Positions 58,378-64,000 of a stretch of DNA of 64,000 bases are shown here, in pieces. Positions within the stretch are counted from its first letter, which is position 1. Each line of letters starts with the position of its first letter. The stretch is from Fimbriimonadaceae bacterium (GTDB lineage Bacteria > Armatimonadota > UBA10988), in contig JADZEX010000076.1 of the NCBI GenBank assembly GCA_020850355.1, positions 1 to 64,000 of the forward strand, given 5' to 3'. The notes below the pieces were generated by a model. That model had not been told where the DNA came from, searched no databases, and saw nothing but the letters and a program-made list of their open reading frames with translations. A program made the translations under genes and the position numbers.

Positions 58378-59505
58378 ATGAAGCGCCTGTTCCGCGGCTG
58401 GTCCTGGGAGCACTGGTACAACCTCGCGCGGGAGGACATCGAAGCCGCCTACGACAGCGTCCGCCGCGCCGTCCGGGTGGTCGTTTACGCCGGCGTGGCG
58501 GTCTGGGTCCTGTCGGGCTTCCACGCCATTCGGCCCGACGAAGTCGGCATCGAGACCGTCTGCGGCGCCGTCTTGCGCAGCGTCGAGCAGCCCGGGTTGC
58601 GGTACCGCCTGCCGTGGCCGGTCGGCGCCGTGCAGCGCGTGCCGATGCAGCGTCAGCAGCGGGTCACCGTCGGCCTCGCCGACGGCGGCCTGACCGCCGA
58701 CCAGCGCCTCGGCAAGGCCGCCACCAAGGCCCTCGATACGACCGTCGCCGACCGCTTCGACCAGGATGTCGACACCAAGGGCAGCAAGCTCGATGAGGTG
58801 ATCAAGGAAGGTCAGAAGAAGCAGCTCTCCGAAGGCGCGCGGATCCAGCTCGGTGACGGCTTGTCGCTGCTGACGGCCGACCACAACGTGATCCAGGTGC
58901 AGGCCGTGGTGCAGTACACCATCCGCGACCCGCGGCAGTGGCTGTATGCCACCGAAGGCGCCGATCTGGTGATCCGTCGCGCCGCGACCTCGGCGTTGTT
59001 GCAGGAAGCCACCGCCACGGGGGTCGACCAACTGCTGACCACCGCACGGGTGCAGACCCAGGAGCGGGTCAAGCGCGAGGTCAACGCCGCGCTGCGGCCG
59101 TTTGCCCTGGGCGTCGACGTGGCTGGCGTCGAACTCCAACGGGTCGCCCCGCCGACCGCGGTCGAGCCCTCCTTCCGGAGCGTCAACTCGGCGCGCGAAG
59201 AGAAAAACACCGCGGTCAACGAAGCGGACCAGTATCGCGGGACCATCGTGCCCGAGGCCTCCGGCACCGCCAGTCGGATGGTCTCCGAGGCCGAGGCCTT
59301 CCGCAGCACCCGGCTGGCCGAGGCCTCCGGCGAAGCGTCGCGCTTCAACGGCGTGCTCCGCGAGTACCGCGCCAGCGGCCCGCTAACCGGCGAACGGCTG
59401 CGCCTGGAGACCGTCGAGCGCGCCCTGGCGAAAGCCAGCCGGGTGCAGGTCGGCTCCGGCCTGGACGTCGTGATGACCACCCCGCCGCCGGGCCAGGGCC
59501 CCTAA
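58378..59505 (+). CDS. HflK-like SPFH protein
   Basis: A 375-residue SPFH protein with an N-terminal membrane helix (VVVYAGVAVWVLSGF), the start HAIRPDEVGIETVCGAVL and PGLRYRLPWPVGAVQ. The central VIQVQAVVQYTIRDPRQWLY is HflK-like. An insert of about 65 residues (about 104-165, Asp/Lys-rich) separates the two beta parts and is unusual. The coiled region SVNSAREEKNTAVNEADQY and the C-terminal helices are normal. With the fusion and HflC-like proteins it makes three SPFH subunits in one operon. Confidence 0.85.
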   Translation: MKRLFRGWSWEHWYNLAREDIEAAYDSVRRAVRVVVYAGVAVWVLSGFHAIRPDEVGIETVCGAVLRSVEQPGLRYRLPWPVGAVQRVPMQRQQRVTVGLADGGLTADQRLGKAATKALDTTVADRFDQDVDTKGSKLDEVIKEGQKKQLSEGARIQLGDGLSLLTADHNVIQVQAVVQYTIRDPRQWLYATEGADLVIRRAATSALLQEATATGVDQLLTTARVQTQERVKREVNAALRPFALGVDVAGVELQRVAPPTAVEPSFRSVNSAREEKNTAVNEADQYRGTIVPEASGTASRMVSEAEAFRSTRLAEASGEASRFNGVLREYRASGPLTGERLRLETVERALAKASRVQVGSGLDVVMTTPPPGQGP

Positions 59506-59514
59506 GGAGCCGCC

Positions 59515-61644
59515 ATGAGCGACGCCAAACCGCCCGCCGGGGAGCATCACCACGGCCCGCATTGCCAGCACGAGCACGAGCCTGGGCCGGGCTGCCAGCA
59601 CGAGCACCAGCACGGCCCGGATTGCCAGCACGGGCACGACCATCATCACCACCACGGGCATGAGCATGGGCCGGGCTGCGGGCATGAGCATCATCACAGC
59701 GAGATGGCCTTCCACTCGCACGGCTCGGCCGAGATTGAGCTCGACTTCAGCATCATGCTGGGGATCAGCCTGCTCTGTGGGACCTTCATCCTGTTCGGGC
59801 AGGTGGCCCGCTGGCAGGGCGCTGAAGGGCTGCTGATCAACACCTGCTTCGTGCTCGGGATCCTGGTCGGTGGCGCGATCCCGATGTTGGAGGCGTTGCC
59901 GAACCTGCTGCGGATCCGGCCGGACATCGAGTCCCTGATGGTCTTCGCCGCCGTCGGCGCCTGGGCGCTCGGCGAGCCGCGCGACGGCGCGATGTTGATG
60001 TTCCTGTTCTCCGGCGCCCGGGCCCTCGAGGCGTTCGCCGTCGGCAAGACTCGCCAGAGCCTGCGGGCCCTCAAAGAGCATTGGAAGGAAAGCGCCACGC
60101 GGCTGCGTGATGGCGAGGAGGAGACCGTCCCGATCTCCGAGCTGCAGCTCGACGATGTCGTGCTGGTGCGGCCCGGCGAGCGGATCCCGCTCGACGCCCT
60201 GGTCGTCGGGGGCTCTTCGGCGGTCAACGAAGCGGCGATCACCGGCGAGCCGCTGCCGGTCGACAAAGAGAGCGGCGCCAGCGTCTTCGGGGGCACCCTC
60301 AACCTGCAGGGCGTGCTGCGGATCCAGATCCAGTCGACCGTCGGCGAATCGACCCTGGCGCGCACGATTCGTCTGCTCGAAGAAGCGCAGGAGCAGGAAG
60401 CCCTGACGCAGCGCGTCGTCGAGTGGGCCACCGAGCACTACTCCACGCTGGTCCTGCTGGCCACCATCTTCGTCGTGGTGATCCCCTACCTCTACTTCCG
60501 GCAGCCGATCAGCGAGACGGTGACCCGCGCGCTGACCCTGCTGGTGGTCGCCTCGCCCTGCGCCCTGGCGGTGTCGACTCCGGCCACGCTGTTCTTCGCC
60601 ATCACCGCGGCCAGCCGGCGGGGGATCCTGCTGAAGGGCACGGTGCACCTCGAAGCCGCCGCCGCCGTGCGGGTCGTGGCGCTCGACAAGACCGGCACGC
60701 TGACCCGCGGTGAGCCGCACGTCACCGGCGTGCATGTGCTGCCGACCCAGGACCAAAACGCCCTGCTCGCCATCGCGGCGGCGGTCGAGCGGCTCAGCGA
60801 GCACCCGCTGGCCAAGCCGGTGGTCGACGAAGCGCGGCAACGCGGGCTGACCATCGTCGAGGCGACCGACTTCCAATCGGTCACCGGCCGCGGCGTGCAG
60901 GCGCTGGTCGGCGCGCAGTTGGTGCGCATCGGCAGCCCGATCTGGATGCGCGAGTGCGCGGTCGACTACCCGGCGGCGCTGCGCGAAGTGGCCGTGCCGC
61001 TCGAAGAGCGCGGCGAGCGCAGCCTGCTGGTGGCGGTCGACAGCCAGGTGGCCGGTCTGATCGCCGTGGCCGACACGATCCGTCCCGAGGCCGCGGCGCT
61101 GGTCCGTGACCTCAAGCGCACGGGCATCCGGCGGGTCGTGATGCTGACTGGCGACAGCCGCGCCGCGGCCGAGGCGATCGGGGCGCAGTGCGGTTTGGAC
61201 GAGGTCCGCGCCGAACTGCTGCCGCAGCACAAGCTGGAGGCCATCGAGGAACTGCGTGAGACCTACGGCCGCGTGGTGATGGTCGGTGACGGCGTCAACG
61301 ACGCCCCGGCCCTGGCCCGCGCCGACGTCGGCGTGGCGATGGGCGGGATCGGCTCCGACCTGGCCCTCGAAAGCGCCGACGTGGTGCTGACCACCGACGA
61401 CCTGTGGCGCCTGCCCGCCTTCCTCGACCTCGCCAAGAAGTCGACCCGCATGTTGCTGTTCAACCTGGCGGTCTCCCTGGCGGTGATCTCAGTGCTGGTG
61501 GCGCTGGTGATCTCCAGCGTCAGCACCGGCCGCAACCTGACCCTGGTGCAGGCCGCCATCGGTCACGAGGGCAGCACCATCTTCGTGATCCTGAACGCGA
61601 TGCGGCTGCTGCGTTGGAAGAGCCGCTACGACTATCGGCTGTGA
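59515..61644 (+). CDS. P1B-type heavy-metal ATPase, P1B-4-like, with Cys/His-rich N-terminus
   Basis: A 709-residue metal exporter. The first 70 residues contain 24 His and 4 Cys, in ten-residue GP-x-CQHEH-type repeats that would bind metal. The actuator TGE is at 243-245, the membrane SPC (347-349, CPx-type) reads ASPCALAVSTP, the phosphorylation site is D391 in DKTGTLT, the P1B His-Pro is in LSEHPLAK, and the hinge is GDGVNDAPAL. Near the C-terminus GHEGSTIFVILN resembles the HEGG/S-x-x-N motif of the P1B-4 group (Co/Fe/Zn), and the two extra N-terminal helices seem reduced. It is the last gene of the SPFH operon, before a perfect hairpin terminator. Metal identity is inferred. Confidence 0.92.
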   Translation: MSDAKPPAGEHHHGPHCQHEHEPGPGCQHEHQHGPDCQHGHDHHHHHGHEHGPGCGHEHHHSEMAFHSHGSAEIELDFSIMLGISLLCGTFILFGQVARWQGAEGLLINTCFVLGILVGGAIPMLEALPNLLRIRPDIESLMVFAAVGAWALGEPRDGAMLMFLFSGARALEAFAVGKTRQSLRALKEHWKESATRLRDGEEETVPISELQLDDVVLVRPGERIPLDALVVGGSSAVNEAAITGEPLPVDKESGASVFGGTLNLQGVLRIQIQSTVGESTLARTIRLLEEAQEQEALTQRVVEWATEHYSTLVLLATIFVVVIPYLYFRQPISETVTRALTLLVVASPCALAVSTPATLFFAITAASRRGILLKGTVHLEAAAAVRVVALDKTGTLTRGEPHVTGVHVLPTQDQNALLAIAAAVERLSEHPLAKPVVDEARQRGLTIVEATDFQSVTGRGVQALVGAQLVRIGSPIWMRECAVDYPAALREVAVPLEERGERSLLVAVDSQVAGLIAVADTIRPEAAALVRDLKRTGIRRVVMLTGDSRAAAEAIGAQCGLDEVRAELLPQHKLEAIEELRETYGRVVMVGDGVNDAPALARADVGVAMGGIGSDLALESADVVLTTDDLWRLPAFLDLAKKSTRMLLFNLAVSLAVISVLVALVISSVSTGRNLTLVQAAIGHEGSTIFVILNAMRLLRWKSRYDYRL
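59554..59697 (+). repeat. Metal-binding ten-residue repeats in the ATPase N-terminus
   Basis: Four copies of a ten-residue unit (GPHCQHEHEP, GPGCQHEHQH, GPDCQHGHDH, GPGCGHEHHH) are encoded at 59554-59643 (three in tandem, 30 bp each) and 59668-59697. A His-rich run separates the third from the fourth. The copies differ slightly at DNA level and lie within the open reading frame. Confidence 0.85.
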
Positions 61645-61666
61645 GGCCGGCCCCGCCGATCCCCCC

Positions 61667-61698
61667 ACGGCCGCGGCGCCAGCGCCGCGGCCGTTTGC
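61667..61698 (+). terminator. Terminator of the SPFH-ATPase operon
   Basis: ACGGCCGCGGCGC (61667-61679) and GCGCCGCGGCCGT (61682-61694) form a perfect 13-bp inverted repeat with a 2-nt gap (a 4- to 6-nt loop in practice). A short TTTGCTGTTG tail follows, T-rich but not a full tract. It lies 23 nt after the ATPase stop. Confidence 0.75.
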
Positions 61699-61718
61699 TG
61701 TTGGGCGGATGACGAACA

Positions 61719-61767
61719 GATCGCTTTCGCACCCATCAGCCCCAATCGGATCATTTTCGCACCGATC
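61719..61767. repeat. Direct repeats upstream of the fic gene
   Basis: Copy 1 (61719-61737) reads GATCGCTTTCGCACCCATC and copy 2 (61749-61767) reads GATCATTTTCGCACCGATC. Sixteen of 19 positions are identical, and the starts are 30 bp apart (about three helical turns). A perfect inverted repeat, CGGAA-CGA-TTCCG (61767-61779), follows. The cluster sits 60-110 bp before the fic start, so operator function is plausible. Confidence 0.6.
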
Positions 61768-61828
61768 GGAACGATTCCGTAGCGGCGGGCGTTGTTGGGA
61801 GCGACTGCGGTCCCAATGGGGTGGAGTG

Positions 61829-63358
61829 ATGGTCACGACCGGCCGAGAGGCCCAACCGCTGGGCCAGCTTGCCCTGCACACCAGCCTTAGCCTTCGGTTG
61901 CCGCCGCCGCACGTGCGTAGTTACGCGCGACCCGGGGCACGCCGCACCGTGATTGAGCCAACGTTCCGGGAGGAGCACTACCCGGCGGACTACGGCAATG
62001 ACGGCAGCCTGGTCGCGAATCTTCGTTTCGCCTTCCGCAACGAGCCCTTGGACCTGGCCGTGGTGTGGGCGGCGCTCCAGGCCCTGGGCTCGACCGAGGT
62101 AGAGCGCTGGGTGCAGCGTGAGCCGACCGGGGAATATGCGCGGCGCGCCTGGTTCCTGTACGAGTTCTTGGGCAACTCGGAAGTGGACCTGCCTCCGGCA
62201 CGCGACGGCCGCTATGCCGCGGTGTTGGACGATCGGCGCCACTACACGGCCCCGGCCGTGCGGTCCCGGCGCCACCGTCTCTGGAACAACCTCTGGGGCG
62301 ACCACCGACTCTGCCCCGTGCTGCGTCGCACCGAGCATCTGGAGCAGCGGACCCGCGAGCACTGGAGCGCGCGGGCGTTGGCGCTGACCACCGCCCACGA
62401 TCCCTCGACCCTGGCGCGAGCCGTCCACTACTTGTACACCCACGAGACCCGCTCGTCGTACGCCATCGAGGGTGAAGCGCCGAGCGAGCACCGCATCGAG
62501 CGTTTCGTGCAGGCGCTGCAGCGGCTCCAGAGTGACCACTGGGAACCGCGCGACCCGGCCGCGTTGATCGCGATGCAGAACCAGATTGTCGAGAGCCGGT
62601 ACGCGGCGACAGGCTGGCGCACGTTCCAGAGCTTCGTCGGCGGCCTGGGCAACGACCAACGGATGCGGCTGTACTACCTCTGTCCGCGGCCGGAGGATGT
62701 CCCAGAGCTGATGCAGGGCTGGGCCGACCTCTCGGCGAGCTTGCTGGCTGCTGACCTCGACCCGGTCCTGGCAGCGGCAATGCAGTCCTTCGCATTCGTT
62801 TTCATCCACCCCTTCGAGGACGGCAACGGGCGGCTGCACCGCTGTTTGATGCACCACATGCTGGCCCAGCGTGGGTTCACGCCGGAAGGGGTGATCTTCC
62901 CCATCAGCGCAGCGATCTTGCGGCAGCGGCGGCTGTATGATCAGGCCCTCGACACCTTCTCGGCGCGGGTGCGCGGCGCCGCGCGCTGGCAGTGGGCCGC
63001 CGACGGCACTGTCCAGGTGATCGACGACACGCTCGATCTCTACCGATTCTGGGACGCCACGCCGCAGGCTGAGTACCTCTACGATCGCGTCGTCGAGACG
63101 ATTGAGGTCGACCTCCAGCAGGAGCTCAACTTCCTGGTCCGCTTCGACGCCGCCTACGCCGCGGTGATCGCCGTGGTCGACATGCCGAACCGCCGCGCCG
63201 AGCTGATGACGCAGTTGCTGCTGCAGAACGAGGGGCACCTCTCCAAAGGCAAGCGCGGCCACTTCGCCGAGCTCACCGACGCCGAGGTCGCCGCGATGGA
63301 GGCCGGCGTGCAGGCGGTCCTGGCGCACACCACCGACCTCACCGTGCCGCGGCCTTAG
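61829..63358 (+). CDS. Fic-family protein with N-terminal inhibitory motif
   Basis: A 509-residue Fic protein, expected to transfer AMP or another nucleotide from its donor to a hydroxyl of a target protein. The motif HPFEDGNGRLHR (H327 to R338) is fully conserved. An upstream (S/T)xxxE(G/N) motif, SYAIEG (S210, E214, G215), is the inhibitory helix signature of class II Fic proteins, so autoinhibition is likely. C-terminal 150 residues contain a helical, winged-helix-like region. ATG 61829 has weak SD spacing, and the frame is open to ATG 61709. The upstream ATG would put the direct repeats inside the gene, so I prefer 61829. It is probably a stand-alone gene. Confidence 0.88.
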   Translation: MVTTGREAQPLGQLALHTSLSLRLPPPHVRSYARPGARRTVIEPTFREEHYPADYGNDGSLVANLRFAFRNEPLDLAVVWAALQALGSTEVERWVQREPTGEYARRAWFLYEFLGNSEVDLPPARDGRYAAVLDDRRHYTAPAVRSRRHRLWNNLWGDHRLCPVLRRTEHLEQRTREHWSARALALTTAHDPSTLARAVHYLYTHETRSSYAIEGEAPSEHRIERFVQALQRLQSDHWEPRDPAALIAMQNQIVESRYAATGWRTFQSFVGGLGNDQRMRLYYLCPRPEDVPELMQGWADLSASLLAADLDPVLAAAMQSFAFVFIHPFEDGNGRLHRCLMHHMLAQRGFTPEGVIFPISAAILRQRRLYDQALDTFSARVRGAARWQWAADGTVQVIDDTLDLYRFWDATPQAEYLYDRVVETIEVDLQQELNFLVRFDAAYAAVIAVVDMPNRRAELMTQLLLQNEGHLSKGKRGHFAELTDAEVAAMEAGVQAVLAHTTDLTVPRP

Positions 63359-64000
63359 CCCGCCGGCGTCAGCTCGACATCGTCGAACCAGACCTCGCCA
63401 AGCTGGTCCATCACGTTCAGGTAGACCCCCACCTCGCCCGCGGCTGGCCGGCAGTCGGGCAGATGCAGTTCGCGCCAGAGGCCGCCGGTGTTGAGGCCCA
63501 CCGCCTGCCGGGTGCCGGCAGTGGTGCCCGTCACCCAGACCTTCACCGCGCCGCCGAAGGTCGGGCCCGTGCGGTACCAGACCCGCAGTTGATAGGTCTT
63601 GGTCGGCTCCACCGTGACCGCCTGGTGCCAGCGCGCCCAAGCCAAGGTGCCCTTGGCCGCGCGCTCGGCCTCGGCGGCCAGGGCGGTGCAGCGAACCCGG
63701 CCGGCGGCCTGGCCGTGGCGCGCGGCCGTGGTGTCACGTGCCAGCTCGAAGGCGCCGCACTGCACATGGCCGCGCCAGCCGTCGCCCTGCTCAAAACCGC
63801 CGTCGCGCAGCAGGTTGGCGGCGGCCGCGGCCGGCGGGGCGCTGGTCAAGAGCCACACCGGCCGCCAGAGCCCGCCGGCGCCGAGGTTGTCCTCGACGCA
63901 GACCACCAGCACGTTCGGGCCATCCCGCCGCACCGCCGCGCTGACCTCGAGTTCGAAGGTCTTCTTCCAGGACTCCGTGTCGCCCTCGAAGGGGTACGGT
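63355..64000 (-). CDS. C-terminal part of a carbohydrate-active protein (beta-sandwich/CBM)
   Basis: The last 214 codons of a minus-strand gene whose 5' end is beyond the right edge (the frame stays open to 64000). The encoded segment begins with a beta-sandwich (FELEVSAAVRRDGPNVLVV, then EDNLGAGGLWRPVWLL), typical of the sugar-binding modules of GH2-like enzymes. A CBM4/9-type sandwich follows (GGFEQGD-GWRGHVQCGAF, EPTKTYQLRVWYRTG, VWFDDVEL). The enzyme domain is not in the window. The stop (TAA) overlaps the end of fic by 4 bp. Confidence 0.65.
   Translation of the reverse strand, partial: PYPFEGDTESWKKTFELEVSAAVRRDGPNVLVVCVEDNLGAGGLWRPVWLLTSAPPAAAAANLLRDGGFEQGDGWRGHVQCGAFELARDTTAARHGQAAGRVRCTALAAEAERAAKGTLAWARWHQAVTVEPTKTYQLRVWYRTGPTFGGAVKVWVTGTTAGTRQAVGLNTGGLWRELHLPDCRPAAGEVGVYLNVMDQLGEVWFDDVELTPAG

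Noticed and set aside
61709-61828. Fic start at ATG 61709
   Set aside because: It would place the direct repeats and palindrome inside the gene, and the extra 40 residues do not resemble the family. It is not completely excluded.

Overview
This is a GC-rich (about 70 %) bacterial chromosome segment with dense gene packing, many 4-bp start/stop overlaps and convergent genes that share their last bases. An outer membrane is implied by a complete Mla-type lipid transport operon. The mix of an S55 (SpoIVB-like) protease, sulfatases, URO-D family enzymes, enolase-superfamily sugar-acid enzymes and a bacterial microcompartment (BMC) gene resembles Armatimonadota or a related uncultured diderm phylum. 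That placement is inference. No insertion sequence, prophage, CRISPR array or rRNA was seen.

Layout. 1-7.6 kb (minus): S55 protease, mlaE, mlaF, mlaD-like, pncA and tgt, then a tRNA-Thr/Tyr/Thr cluster leading into tuf, which runs off the left edge. 7.7-19 kb: a small winged-helix gene with a membrane protein, larE, a PfkB kinase, an OmpR-type regulator, mutS, and the plus-strand genes icd, an enolase-superfamily enzyme and an M14 peptidase. 19.2-23.7 kb: a 9-bp tandem repeat, a hairpin terminator, glnA with a clear promoter, a long leader and an upstream inverted repeat, and a YncE-propeller/phosphoesterase. 23.9-29.3 kb: a Ser/Thr kinase fused to a degenerate nucleotidyl cyclase domain, a zinc-ribbon protein, a Gfo/Idh/MocA oxidoreductase, a radical SAM protein and an EamA transporter. 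29.3-38.7 kb (minus): an apparent polysaccharide operon with a sulfatase, two signal-less or secreted helical-toroid-like proteins, a sulfotransferase, a second enolase-superfamily enzyme and a GNAT, headed by or next to an orphan DNA methyltransferase. 38.7-46.7 kb: a secreted beta-helix protein, an MrfA-like helicase with a hybrid histidine kinase, and an NDUFA9-like reductase. 47.3-52.5 kb: a PdxA2-like dehydrogenase, then the BMC operon. 52.6-53.2 kb: yefM-yoeB. 53.2-61.7 kb: a GT-C-like membrane protein, a GNAT, and a four-gene SPFH/metal ATPase operon. 61.8-64 kb: a Fic protein and a partial secreted carbohydrate-active protein.

The most striking unit is the operon at 48.4-52.5 kb: a URO-D family protein, a secreted unknown, a DapA-family aldolase with a linker and amphipathic C-terminal helix of the encapsulation-peptide kind, a tandem-domain BMC shell protein coupled to it by a GTGA overlap, and a YciI-like protein. 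The shell gene has an internal Shine-Dalgarno and ATG that would yield a free-standing BMC-H-sized domain. Next in interest is the operon at 55.5-61.6 kb, in which a CDF-like membrane domain is fused to an SPFH domain, followed by two more SPFH proteins and a P1B-4-type ATPase with Cys/His repeats.

Promoters read by eye are close to sigma-70 consensus, mostly with 17-bp spacers, in front of the tRNA/tuf cluster, the S55 gene, pfkB, the response regulator, icd, glnA, the radical SAM gene, the methyltransferase, the BMC operon, yefM and a GNAT. Two of them sit so close to the start codon that leaderless mRNAs are likely. All function calls come from reading motifs. No search was run.
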